A DNA stretch of 31,621 nucleotides, from positions 1-31,621 of the forward strand of contig UQIS01000032.1 of assembly GCA_900541245.1 (NCBI GenBank). The letters are read 5' to 3'. The position numbers and the translations under genes are program-made. The notes under the pieces are model-generated. The model saw only the letters and a list, made by a program, of their open reading frames with translations. It did not search any database and had not been told where the DNA came from. Below are positions 6,947-14,842 of this stretch, one piece after another (position 1 is the first letter of the stretch; every line of letters starts with the position of its first letter). This stretch comes from an uncultured Collinsella sp. (GTDB lineage Bacteria; Actinomycetota; Coriobacteriia; Coriobacteriales; Coriobacteriaceae).

Positions 6947-8242
6947 ATGCTCGCCTTTTTACAAACCAACACACCCATCGTGATCTTCAACCAGATTGTC
7001 GTCACGCTGCTCACGGTCTGCTTTCTGTACCAGGTGGTCTTCTTTGTCATTGGCGCTCTTCGTGGCGAGGTCGCGCCTCCCAAGGCCAAAAAACTCCATC
7101 GCTATGCCTTTTTTATCGCGGCGCATAACGAGGAAGCCGTAATTGCCAATCTCGTACGCTCCGTCAAGGACCAGGACTATCCGTCCGAGCTTATCGAGGT
7201 CTTTGTCGTTGCCGACGCCTGCACCGACAACACCGCGCAGCTCGCACGCGAGGCCGGTGCCATTGTTTACGAGCGCAATGACCTGGCCCGAAAGGGCAAG
7301 AGCTGGGTCATGGACTTTGGTTTCGATCGCATTCTCAACGAGTATCCCGACACGTTTGAGGGCTACTTTATCTTCGATGCCGACAACGTTATCTCCCGCG
7401 ATTACGTGTCCAAGATGAACGATGCCTTTGACCAGGGCTTCCATGTGGTCACGAGCTATCGCAATTCCAAGAACTTCGGCAGCTCGTGGATCTCGGCTGC
7501 TAATGCCACGTGGTATCTACGCGAGGCGCGCTTCCTCAACAACGCGCGCAATATCTGCAAGACGTCCTGCGCTGTTTCGGGTTCGGGTTACCTTATCTCG
7601 TCAAGCGTTATCGAGGGCATGCACGGTTGGCAGTTCCACACGCTGACCGAGGACATTCAGTTCACTACGTTCTGCGCTATTCACGGTATTCGCATTGGCT
7701 ATGCGCCGGCGGAGTTCTTTGACGAGCAACCCGTGACGTTCAAGGCATCCTGGAAGCAGCGTATGCGCTGGACCAAGGGCTTTTACCAGGTGTTCTTTAC
7801 CTACGGTAAGCATCTGGTCAAGTCGATGTTCCGCTATCATCGCTTTGCCGCCTACGACATGTTCATGACGATCGCCCCGGGTATGCTGCTATCGCTGATC
7901 TCGATGCTCGCTAATGCGACGTTCTTGATTGTGGGTGGCCTTTCGCATGGTTTCTTGGCAACCGAAGTCGAGATGCAGGCGTGCGCCGCTTCGCTTATTC
8001 TGACCTTCGCCATGATGTATCAGACGTTCTTTATCCTGGCGCTGCTCACGACTATCTTTGAGTACAAGCATATTCACTGCGCGCAAAAGTGGCGCCTGGT
8101 GACTAACCTGTTTACCTTCCCGATCTTTATGTTCAGCTATATCCCCATCACGGTGGCAGCGCTGTTCCTGAAGGTCGACTGGGTGCCGACGCAGCACGCC
8201 GTAAACGTTACCCTCGACGAGGTCATGCAGGGCGCCAAATAA
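6947..8242 (+). CDS. Family 2 membrane glycosyltransferase
   Basis: A 431-residue processive-type GT2 enzyme. There is one membrane segment near the N-terminus (about 11-36), then a GT-A catalytic domain and at least three C-terminal membrane segments (about 288-410). Catalytic signatures are AHNEE (59-63), VVADACTDNT (88-96), the DAD nucleotide-sugar site (144-146), TED (234-236) and QRMRW (271-275). This set occurs in hyaluronan, chitin and poly-GlcNAc synthases and in many polysaccharide polymerases. ATG 6947 has GGGAG 5 bases upstream; an upstream TTG at 6932 has no such site. No other sugar-polymer genes sit next to it, so its product is unknown: a surface polysaccharide or glycolipid is likely. 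Confidence 0.85.
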   Translation: MLAFLQTNTPIVIFNQIVVTLLTVCFLYQVVFFVIGALRGEVAPPKAKKLHRYAFFIAAHNEEAVIANLVRSVKDQDYPSELIEVFVVADACTDNTAQLAREAGAIVYERNDLARKGKSWVMDFGFDRILNEYPDTFEGYFIFDADNVISRDYVSKMNDAFDQGFHVVTSYRNSKNFGSSWISAANATWYLREARFLNNARNICKTSCAVSGSGYLISSSVIEGMHGWQFHTLTEDIQFTTFCAIHGIRIGYAPAEFFDEQPVTFKASWKQRMRWTKGFYQVFFTYGKHLVKSMFRYHRFAAYDMFMTIAPGMLLSLISMLANATFLIVGGLSHGFLATEVEMQACAASLILTFAMMYQTFFILALLTTIFEYKHIHCAQKWRLVTNLFTFPIFMFSYIPITVAALFLKVDWVPTQHAVNVTLDEVMQGAK

Positions 8243-8250
8243 CCACCACC

Positions 8251-8297
8251 AAAACCACCGCAAAGGGGACAGACACCTTTGTGATAGTTTTTGCTTT
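8251..8297 (+). terminator. Imperfect palindrome/terminator after the GT2 gene
   Basis: AAAACCACCGCAAAGG (8251-8266) pairs with an arm ending GTGATAGTTTT (8276-8291), with two mismatches and one G-T pair, around GGACAGACA. TTTTTGCTTTTG follows, so it can act as a terminator. The left arm is nearly identical to that of the dehydrogenase terminator at 611-626, and the apex GGGGACAGACACC is a motif known from REP-like elements. Confidence 0.65.
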
Positions 8298-8323
8298 TGC
8301 GATGCAACTCGAGGAGGCACTCG

Positions 8324-8746
8324 ATGTTTTATATCCCGTTTTGGATTTGCATCTTTGCCGGCGCGGCGATTGATGCCCGTCAGCGACGTTTTCCCAATGA
8401 GCTTGCCGGTGCGTGTGCGGTGACGGCGTTAGTGGGCGTTTGGCTCGACAAAGGCGTTAACACGGCGCTTGACCATGCCGGTCTTGCGGTCATCGTCTAC
8501 CTTGCTCTCGTGCTGACTGAGTCCCTCTGGCGTCGTCTTCGCCAAATCCCGGGCATCGGCATGGGGGATGCCAAGGCGCTCTTCGCGCTTTGCACGCTCG
8601 ACCCTATGGGTGGCATCGTGGCATTTGCCGTCGCACTCCTGGCCCTGGCCCTCTCCTGCCTCATCACGAAATCGCGCTCCCTGCCATTGCTCCCGTTTTT
8701 GGTGCCGATTTTTGCCATAATCGAGGTCGTGGGCTGCACTTTGTAA
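8324..8746 (+). CDS. Small A24-family prepilin peptidase-like protein
   Basis: A 140-residue, almost entirely hydrophobic protein with the two aspartates of A24 proteases: Asp17 in AIDARQRRFPN and Asp82 in GIGMGDAK (the GxGD motif). It has the size of CpaA/TadV enzymes, which lack the N-terminal methylase domain of PilD. These enzymes process type IV or Tad prepilins at the membrane. ATG 8324 follows GAGGAGG by 6 bases. No pilin, ATPase or secretin gene is in the window, so its substrate must be encoded elsewhere. It is 31 bases before the dNTPase gene and may be co-transcribed with it. Confidence 0.75.
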   Translation: MFYIPFWICIFAGAAIDARQRRFPNELAGACAVTALVGVWLDKGVNTALDHAGLAVIVYLALVLTESLWRRLRQIPGIGMGDAKALFALCTLDPMGGIVAFAVALLALALSCLITKSRSLPLLPFLVPIFAIIEVVGCTL

Positions 8747-8777
8747 CCGATTGCGCATCCTTCTTAAGGAGCATGCC

Positions 8778-10025
8778 ATGGCAACTAATCAAGAAACGGC
8801 CGTCATTAAGGCGCGCATGGACCGTATTCCCTCGGCGTTGTCGCCCGAACTTGTCGAGCGCATTGCCGCTGATCGTGCTTCGGGCTATGTCAACCCGTAT
8901 CGTTGTAACGACGACCAGGTCATTCGTCGTATTGATCGCGCTGCCGACAAAGGCACGCTTATGCGTCCGGCGTTTATGCGCGATACCGAAAAGATACTTC
9001 ATCTTCCGGCGTACACCCGTTATGCAGGCAAAACGCAGGTCTTTAGCTTCCGTAGCAATGACGATCTGTCGCGCCGCGGTTTGCACGTGCAGCTTGTCTC
9101 CCGTATTGCGCGCGATATCGGTCGCGCCCTGGGGCTCAATTGCGATTTGATCGAGGCGATTGGCCTGGGTCATGACTTGGGACACACGCCTTTCGGCCAT
9201 GCCGGCGAGCGCTTCCTCAACGATATCTATCATGAGCGCACGGGGCGTTATTTTTTCCATAACGTGCAGTCGGTCCGTGTGCTCGACGCGCTGTACGGCC
9301 GTAATGTGTCGCTTCAGACGCTCGATGGCGTGCTATGCCACAACGGCGAATATGAGCAGCGTGTGTTTGAGCTTTCGGACATGAGCTCCTTTGACCAGTT
9401 TGACCAGACGGTTGAGGATTGCATTGCCACAGGCTATAGCGCAATTGAGCATCTGCGTCCCATGACGCTCGAGGGCTGCGTCGTTCGCATTTCGGATATT
9501 CTTGCCTACGCCGGTCGTGACCGTCAGGATGCGATCGCGGCGGGCCTGCTTTCGCCCGACGCTTTTGATGATGGCCGGGGCGGTGCCTACAACAGTTGGA
9601 TCCTCACGCATGCTTCCATCGATATCGTTGAGCACAGCTATGGTAAGCCGCGCATCGAGATGAGCGAGGACCTGTTTGAGGAGATCCGCCGGGCCAAGCG
9701 GGAGAATTACGAGAAGATCTACAGTAAGGGCGGTATCGAGGGCGATTCCGAGGCGGAGCTGCGCGAGGCTTTCGAAAAGCTCTACGACCGTTGCCTGCTG
9801 GATATTAACGAAGGTGACGAGTCCTCGTACATCTTCAAGCACCATATTTCGCGCATTGAGCAGCAGCTTTCCTACTACGACCGCACCTATGCCTGGCAGG
9901 ACGACAAGGATCAAGCCGTGGTGGATTATATCGCGAGCATGACGGACGGTTATTTCTGCGAATTGACGAGCAAGCTGTTCCCTGGTCTGGAGTTTCCACA
10001 CCGTACCTATATTAACGAACGGTAG
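8778..10025 (+). CDS. dgt: HD-domain deoxynucleoside triphosphate triphosphohydrolase (Dgt-like)
   Basis: Hydrolyses dNTPs to deoxynucleoside and triphosphate. The HD metal site is present: His103 (RGLHVQLVSRIAR), His132-Asp133 (GHDLGHTPFGH) and a later Asp in VVRISDILAY. KTQVF and HNGEYE are further family motifs. At 415 aa it matches the dGTPase-like class 2 proteins. ATG 8778 has AAGGAG 6 bases upstream. In many Gram-positive genomes this gene precedes dnaG-sigA; here it precedes rarA. The exact dNTP preference is unknown. Confidence 0.88.
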   Translation: MATNQETAVIKARMDRIPSALSPELVERIAADRASGYVNPYRCNDDQVIRRIDRAADKGTLMRPAFMRDTEKILHLPAYTRYAGKTQVFSFRSNDDLSRRGLHVQLVSRIARDIGRALGLNCDLIEAIGLGHDLGHTPFGHAGERFLNDIYHERTGRYFFHNVQSVRVLDALYGRNVSLQTLDGVLCHNGEYEQRVFELSDMSSFDQFDQTVEDCIATGYSAIEHLRPMTLEGCVVRISDILAYAGRDRQDAIAAGLLSPDAFDDGRGGAYNSWILTHASIDIVEHSYGKPRIEMSEDLFEEIRRAKRENYEKIYSKGGIEGDSEAELREAFEKLYDRCLLDINEGDESSYIFKHHISRIEQQLSYYDRTYAWQDDKDQAVVDYIASMTDGYFCELTSKLFPGLEFPHRTYINER

Positions 10026-10040
10026 TTCGTATTAATTCGG

Positions 10041-10046
10041 TATACT
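10041..10046 (+). promoter_or_regulatory. Candidate -10 box before rarA
   Basis: TATACT lies 40 bases before the chosen rarA start, just after the stop of the dNTPase gene. A good -35 is not visible. A small near-palindrome (ACGAAC GGTA GTTCGT, centred on the stop codon) lies immediately upstream. Confidence 0.4.
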
Positions 10047-10085
10047 GTTAGTGGAAAACGTTTTTGATTGATGCACGGGATGGCT

Positions 10086-11435
10086 ATGGACGACCTTTTT
10101 TCTGCCTCGACGCGCGAGCGTTCCTTTCAGAATGCGCCGCTCGCGGTGCGTATGCGACCCAATTCCCTCGACGAGTACGTGGGCCAGCAAAAGGCCGTCG
10201 GTAAGGGCTCATGGTTGCGTGCCGCGATCGAGCACGATGTGCTTTCGAGCGTGATACTGTACGGGCCGGCCGGTACGGGCAAGACGACGCTGGCCCACAT
10301 TATCGCCAACCATACCAAGAGCGAGTTTGTCGAGGTCAGCGCTGTGACGGGCACCGTGAAGGACTTGCGCCGCGTGATTGACGAGGCCAAGACGCGCCTG
10401 AATACCTACGACCGCCGCACCATCCTGTTTATCGACGAGATTCACCGCTTCTCCAAGTCTCAGCAGGATGCCTTGCTGCATGCGGTTGAGAACCGTACCG
10501 TCATTATGATTGGCGCCACGACGGAGAATCCGTACTTCGAGGTCAACTCGGCATTGCTCTCGCGCGGTCGCGTGGTGGAGCTTGAGCATCTTAAAGACGA
10601 GGATATCGCCACGCTTATCGAGCGTGCGCTCGAGGCGCCGCAGGGTTTGAACGGCAAGTTCTCGGCCGATGAGGATACGGTCAAGACCATCTGCACGCTG
10701 GCAGCGGGTGATGCTCGCTCGGCGCTCACGACGCTCGAGCTTGCGAGCGAGATTGCCGTCACGCGTCCCGATACCGAGGGAACGCCAGCGCCCGCGGCGG
10801 GGGAGCGCTATCCCATCACCGTGGATGACGTGAAGATCGCCAACCCGCGTCGCGGCTTTACGTATGACAAAAACGGCGACATGCACTACGACATCATCAG
10901 TGCGTTCATCAAGTCCATGCGCGGTAGCGACCCCGATGCCACGATCTACTGGCTTGCGCGCATGATCGATGCTGGGGAGGATCCTAAGTTTATCGCTCGC
11001 CGTATTATGATTCACGCTTCTGAGGATGTTGGCAACGCCGACCCGCAGGCGCTTTTGGTGGCGCATGCCGCGTTTAAGTCTGCCGAGGTCATTGGCTATC
11101 CCGAGTGCCGCATTAACCTGGCTCAGGCTGCACTCTATGTGTGCTTGGCGCCTAAGTCAAACGCATGTGAGGCTTCGATCGATGCGGCGCTGGCCGATAT
11201 CCATTCTAGTGGGCTTCGCGAGGTGCCGAGTTATCTGCGCGATCGCCATCGCCCGGGCAGCGACGACTACGGTGTGTATAAATACCCGCACGATTATCCC
11301 GAAGGCTGGGTCGATCAGCGCTATTTGCCCGAGGGGCTGGAGCGTGGCGCGTTCTGGCAGCCTGCGGGCCGCGGCTGGGAAGAGTGGCGCGTAGAGCAAA
11401 GCGAACGCGACCGTAGCGGTAACGCGCCCAAGTAG
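10086..11435 (+). CDS. rarA: Replication-associated recombination protein A (RarA/MgsA) AAA+ ATPase
   Basis: Clamp-loader-like AAA+ ATPase that acts at stalled replication forks. Walker A is GPAGTGKT at 60-67, Walker B LFIDEIH with the acid pair at 117-118, sensor 1 GATTEN and the arginine-finger LLSRGRV follow. The C-terminal half carries the MgsA tetramerisation motifs (SAFIKSMRGSDPDA, YWLARMI, MIHASEDVGNADP). I choose ATG 10086 (449 aa), since MDDLFS is the usual family start and GGGA sits 5 bases upstream; ATGs at 10071 and 10080 in the same frame are alternatives. An insertion of about 20 residues (TEGTPAPAAGER) lies between the lid and C-terminal domains. Confidence 0.95.
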   Translation: MDDLFSASTRERSFQNAPLAVRMRPNSLDEYVGQQKAVGKGSWLRAAIEHDVLSSVILYGPAGTGKTTLAHIIANHTKSEFVEVSAVTGTVKDLRRVIDEAKTRLNTYDRRTILFIDEIHRFSKSQQDALLHAVENRTVIMIGATTENPYFEVNSALLSRGRVVELEHLKDEDIATLIERALEAPQGLNGKFSADEDTVKTICTLAAGDARSALTTLELASEIAVTRPDTEGTPAPAAGERYPITVDDVKIANPRRGFTYDKNGDMHYDIISAFIKSMRGSDPDATIYWLARMIDAGEDPKFIARRIMIHASEDVGNADPQALLVAHAAFKSAEVIGYPECRINLAQAALYVCLAPKSNACEASIDAALADIHSSGLREVPSYLRDRHRPGSDDYGVYKYPHDYPEGWVDQRYLPEGLERGAFWQPAGRGWEEWRVEQSERDRSGNAPK

Positions 11436-11530
11436 GTCCTTGGCACCTCGCACATTCCCTTTGGGTATCTTCCCCCTTCTTTGGGGTACCATGAAAGGCG
11501 TCTGTATTTCGATTCCTTCGGGAGGCTTGT

Positions 11531-12121
11531 ATGAGTCCCATTCAAATCGCCCTGCTGGTGCTTGCCATTGCCGGCGTGTGGGCTATTGTTGAGCTCGCGC
11601 TTACCCTGCGCAAGACCCGCAACGTTGTCGACTCGCTCGATAAGACCGTGAACGACCTCAATAACACCATCGCCGAGGCGCAGCCGGTTGTGGCAAAACT
11701 CGACGGCGCTGTTGACGAGCTTACGCCGGCACTTGCTCAGATGGAGCCGCTGCTTAAGTCGAGTAAGACGGCAGTTGATGCCCTTACCTCCAACCTCGTA
11801 GAAGTCGAGGCGGTCGTCCGCGATATTTCCGAGGTCACCGGTAGTATGGCCGAGGCCAGCAATGCCGTGTCGAGTGTGACCGACTCCGCTGCCGGTGCCG
11901 TGCAGAAACTCTTTAACAAGGTGAAGACTCCCGCGGCCGACGCCGAGCGCAAGCTTTCCGCTGCCGAAGAAGCCGAGCAGCCGATCGAGCGTGTCCTGAC
12001 TGGTGAAGCCGGGGACGATGTCGCTGCTGGTGACAATGATGCACAGAAGCCTGCTGCTAAAGCAGCCCAGTATTACACCTACACGCCCGCCGAGACCACC
12101 GAGGAGTCCTGCGATGAGTAG
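11531..12121 (+). CDS. DUF948 membrane-anchored protein
   Basis: A 196-residue protein with one N-terminal membrane helix (about 5-25, N-terminus outside or short) followed by a long amphipathic/coiled region rich in Val, Leu, Asp and Ala (about 30-150) and a disordered Ala/Glu tail. This is the DUF948 architecture; Bacillus YtxG, a general stress protein, belongs to it. The ATG follows GGGAGG by 6 bases. The last codons overlap the start of the RsbW-like gene (ATGAGTAG), which ties it to the sigma-factor module. A role in the stress response is inferred from this linkage; its biochemistry is unknown. Confidence 0.85.
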   Translation: MSPIQIALLVLAIAGVWAIVELALTLRKTRNVVDSLDKTVNDLNNTIAEAQPVVAKLDGAVDELTPALAQMEPLLKSSKTAVDALTSNLVEVEAVVRDISEVTGSMAEASNAVSSVTDSAAGAVQKLFNKVKTPAADAERKLSAAEEAEQPIERVLTGEAGDDVAAGDNDAQKPAAKAAQYYTYTPAETTEESCDE

Positions 12122-12491
12122 CGAAGCAACTTGCCCCATTACGCTGACCGTTGCCGGCGACCCGCGTCTGGCGCGCCTTGTGCGCATGACGGCGGCAAAT
12201 GTCGGTGCGCTCTGCTCCATGTCCGTCGATCGCATCGAGGACATCCGCATGGCTGCCGAGGAGGCTTTCATTTTTGGTTGCACCGCGGTCGACTGCGACG
12301 ACATCACCATCAAATTCGATGTCGATGAGACCCACGTTGGCATGACTATTACCTTTGGCGACCAGGCTACGGTCGATGAAGACGACCAGGCTGCGGTGTA
12401 CGCCGAGCTCATTCTGGCGAGCGTGTGCGATTCCTACGAAAAGACTGCGGCGCCCCTGACGCTTTCCCTCGATCTCAAGGCGGATATCTAA
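12114..12491 (+). CDS. RsbW/SpoIIAB-like anti-sigma factor homologue, degenerate ATP site
   Basis: A 125-residue protein that fits the small GHKL/HATPase fold of RsbW-type anti-sigma kinases: an N-terminal strand, a long helix (RLVRMTAANVGALCSMS), the N-box helix (IEDIRMAAEEAFIFG, about 41-55) and a C-terminal sheet. In RsbW/SpoIIAB the N-box has Glu followed by a Mg-binding Asn (E...N). Here Glu49 is present but the Asn position is Ile53. The DxGxG box is also absent; the region reads FGDQATVDEDD. ATP binding is therefore doubtful. Position directly before the sigma gene (1 base gap) and ATGA overlap with DUF948 support an anti-sigma role. No RsbV-type antagonist is adjacent. Confidence 0.7.
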   Translation: MSSEATCPITLTVAGDPRLARLVRMTAANVGALCSMSVDRIEDIRMAAEEAFIFGCTAVDCDDITIKFDVDETHVGMTITFGDQATVDEDDQAAVYAELILASVCDSYEKTAAPLTLSLDLKADI

Positions 12492-12492
12492 T

Positions 12493-13284
12493 ATGACCGA
12501 TCGTTCCCGGAGCGGCAAGACCGCTTGGGACAAGGAGAAAACCCGCGAGCTGTTTCGTCGCTACAAGGAGACCGGTGATCCGGACGCCCGCGAGCAGCTC
12601 GTCATGTCCCATATGAACCTTGTAAGGTTTCTTGCCAACAAATTTAAGAATCGCGGCGAGCCGCTCGATGACCTTATGCAGGTTGGCTATTTGGGCCTGC
12701 TCAAGGCTATCGACCGCTTTGACCCTGAGCGCGGACTCGAGTTCACCACGTTTGCCACGCCTACCATCTTGGGCGAGATCAAGCGTCACTTCCGCGACAA
12801 GGGCTGGAGCGTGCGCGTGCCCCGTCGCTTGCAGGAGCTCTCGGCCAAGGTCAACCAGGCTACCGATAAGCTCACCAACGAGCTACAGCGCTCGCCCAAG
12901 GTTGAGGAGATCGCTGAGTATCTAGATGTGACTGTCGATGAGGTCCTCGAGGCTATGGAATCGTCTTCGGCTTATACCTCGGTGCCCATCGAGGCTCCTG
13001 GTGCGTCCGATTCCGACGATGCCCCCTCGATTCTCGACCGCTACGCCGACGACGACAACGAGCTCGACTTTACCGATGACCGCCTAGTGATCGAGGAAGC
13101 CATCCGTGATTTCTCGCCGCGCGAGCGCGAGGTGATCGAGCTGCGCTTTGTGAAGGGCATGACCCAGATCGAGATTGCCAAGAAGCTGGGTATTTCTCAG
13201 GTGCAGGTTTCGCGTCTGCTGCGCCGCACGCTTAAGAAGATTCAGGATAAGATCGACCCCGACGGAGTGATGGTTCGTTCATGA
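12493..13284 (+). CDS. SigB/SigF/SigG-type RNA polymerase sigma factor
   Basis: A 263-residue group 3 sigma-70 factor of the stress/sporulation type. Region 2 runs from about 30 to 100 (NLVRFLANKF, DDLMQVGYLGLLKAIDRFDP, FTTFATPTILGEIKRHFRD), the last being the core-binding and -10 recognition part. Region 3 covers about 100-160 and region 4 is at 195-255, with the helix-turn-helix in MTQIEIAKKLGISQVQVSRLLRR. It starts 1 base after the stop of the RsbW-like gene and its own stop overlaps the next start (ATGA). This order, anti-sigma then sigma, is as in rsbW-sigB. The regulon cannot be read from the window. Confidence 0.92.
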   Translation: MTDRSRSGKTAWDKEKTRELFRRYKETGDPDAREQLVMSHMNLVRFLANKFKNRGEPLDDLMQVGYLGLLKAIDRFDPERGLEFTTFATPTILGEIKRHFRDKGWSVRVPRRLQELSAKVNQATDKLTNELQRSPKVEEIAEYLDVTVDEVLEAMESSSAYTSVPIEAPGASDSDDAPSILDRYADDDNELDFTDDRLVIEEAIRDFSPREREVIELRFVKGMTQIEIAKKLGISQVQVSRLLRRTLKKIQDKIDPDGVMVRS

Positions 13285-14690
13285 GTGAGCACCCCCAACA
13301 AACCGACCGTACGCTGCGCGATACCCGTATTCTGACGTTGCGCATTTGGGCTGTCGTCGGCTGTATCGTGATCGCTGCCGTCATCTTTAACCTCATGGGC
13401 ATCCTGGCACCGGTTATTGAGTTTCTTGCCGTCGGCTCCATCATTGCTTTTGTGATGTCCCCGATCACCAATTGGCTCGAGCACCATGGCGTGAATCGTG
13501 GCATCGGTTCGCTTATCGCGCTTATTGTTGTTGTTGCCGTGCTCGTCGGTGTCGTTTGCATCTTGTCGCCGATTCTCTTTGGTCAGATCATGGAAGTCCT
13601 GAGCCGCCTGCCCGAGCAGCTTCGTGTTGCGGGTGGCGATCTCAACGAGATGATCTCGCATGCCAGGACGCTCAACAACACGCCGCTCAAGGAGTATTTG
13701 GACGATAATCTTTCGTCGCTGGTTGCCGTGGCATCGAAGTATGTGTCTCAGATCGCTGCCGAGCTTGGCCGCGGTGTGTTCCCGCTCATCACCAATACGG
13801 CTTCGCAGTTGTTCGTTATCTTCCTTGGTCTGGTGCTTGCGTACTGGATGGCCTGCGACTACCCTCGCATGCACCACGAGATTTGCACCATCATCGGTCA
13901 GGAGAAGGAGACCTCGTACCGCTTTATGGTCGCCATCCTTTCTCGCTCTGTCGGCGGCTACATGCGCGGTATGGTCGTGACGTCCATCTGCGGTGGTTTC
14001 CTCGCCTTTATCGGTTTTATGATCATCGGCCATCCGTATGCGGCGCTCATGGCTGTCTTCACTGGCATCATGCACTTGGTTCCGGTCGTCGGTCCCTGGG
14101 TGAGCGCGGCAATCGCCACGGTACTCGGCTTTATGTTCAGCCCCATGTTGGCGTTATGGACGCTCATCGTGACGATGGTCGCGCAAAACGTCACCGATAA
14201 CGTGATTTCGCCTAAGGTCATGCAGAGCTCAGTGCAGGTGCATCCCATTATGAGCCTTACGGCTCTCGTTATTGGTTCGGCACTCATGGGGCCCATCGGC
14301 ATGATTATTGCCATCCCGCTTTGTGCGGCCCTCAAGGGCATCTTCGTGTACTACTTCGAGAATGAGACCGGCCGTCAGCTTGTGGCCTATGACGGAGCCG
14401 TGTTTAAGGGCACGCCGTACCGCGATGCCGATGGCAACCCGGTCGCCGCCTACGACGCGCTCGGCGACGACACCTTCATCTATGAGTCCGAGCTCATCGG
14501 TAACGAGACTGCGCCCGAGGCCCAGGCCATGCCCAAACCCGAGCTCGATAATCCCTGGATGAAGCTCTCGGGCCTTCAGCCCGATGCTACGGGCTTTTTC
14601 AAGAATCCCTTCGCCAAAGACGACGATTTCAATATGAACGACGACACCAAAACCGGCATCGACGGCTCCATGGACGATGACGACAACTAG
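13281..14690 (+). CDS. AI-2E family (UPF0118) membrane transporter
   Basis: A 469-residue polytopic membrane protein with seven to eight hydrophobic segments. Family motifs are visible: PVIEFLAVGSIIAFVMSPI near the N-terminus, GHPYAALMAVFTGIMHLVPVVGPW (about 255-275) and the PKVMQSSVQVHPIMSLTALVIG block (about 310-335). Members include TqsA (AI-2 export) and Na+/H+ antiporters, so substrate is unknown. After residue ~365 comes a hydrophilic tail of about 100 residues ending in Asp/Asn-rich sequence, probably cytoplasmic and disordered. The start overlaps the sigma-factor stop, so it belongs to the same transcript. Confidence 0.87.
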   Translation: MSEHPQQTDRTLRDTRILTLRIWAVVGCIVIAAVIFNLMGILAPVIEFLAVGSIIAFVMSPITNWLEHHGVNRGIGSLIALIVVVAVLVGVVCILSPILFGQIMEVLSRLPEQLRVAGGDLNEMISHARTLNNTPLKEYLDDNLSSLVAVASKYVSQIAAELGRGVFPLITNTASQLFVIFLGLVLAYWMACDYPRMHHEICTIIGQEKETSYRFMVAILSRSVGGYMRGMVVTSICGGFLAFIGFMIIGHPYAALMAVFTGIMHLVPVVGPWVSAAIATVLGFMFSPMLALWTLIVTMVAQNVTDNVISPKVMQSSVQVHPIMSLTALVIGSALMGPIGMIIAIPLCAALKGIFVYYFENETGRQLVAYDGAVFKGTPYRDADGNPVAAYDALGDDTFIYESELIGNETAPEAQAMPKPELDNPWMKLSGLQPDATGFFKNPFAKDDDFNMNDDTKTGIDGSMDDDDN

Positions 14691-14740
14691 CGGGGTAATT
14701 CGGATTAATATTCATACGCGCTAACATGCAATTTCGCTGA

Positions 14741-14770
14741 AGGGCCGGCATTGTGCCGGCCCTCTTTTTT
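14741..14770 (+). terminator. Terminator of the sigma-factor operon
   Basis: AGGGCCGGCA (14741-14750) and TGCCGGCCCT (14754-14763) form a perfect 10-bp stem with a TTG loop, followed by CTTTTTT. Confidence 0.93.
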
Positions 14771-14796
14771 GCACAGGCGCGGCGGGATGGTAATAT
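14768..14796 (+). promoter_or_regulatory. alaS operon promoter
   Basis: TTTGCA at 14768-14773 and TAATAT at 14791-14796 are spaced by 17 bases; the -10 is extended (TGG before TAATAT). Transcription would start near 14803, leaving a leader of about 40 bases that is too short for a T-box. The -35 overlaps the T-tract of the preceding terminator. Confidence 0.7.
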
Positions 14797-14842
14797 CGTT
14801 ACGTTTGAACTGTTTCGATGTGAAACCGAGGAGATTCCCTCT

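Noticed and set aside
11463..11468. GGGTAT like the -10 of SigB promoters before the DUF948 gene
   Set aside because: No GTTT-like -35 at the required distance, so autoregulation by the sigma factor cannot be claimed.
14770..14842. Possible T-box before alaS
   Set aside because: The leader after the promoter is about 40 bases, with no specifier, T-box core or terminator.
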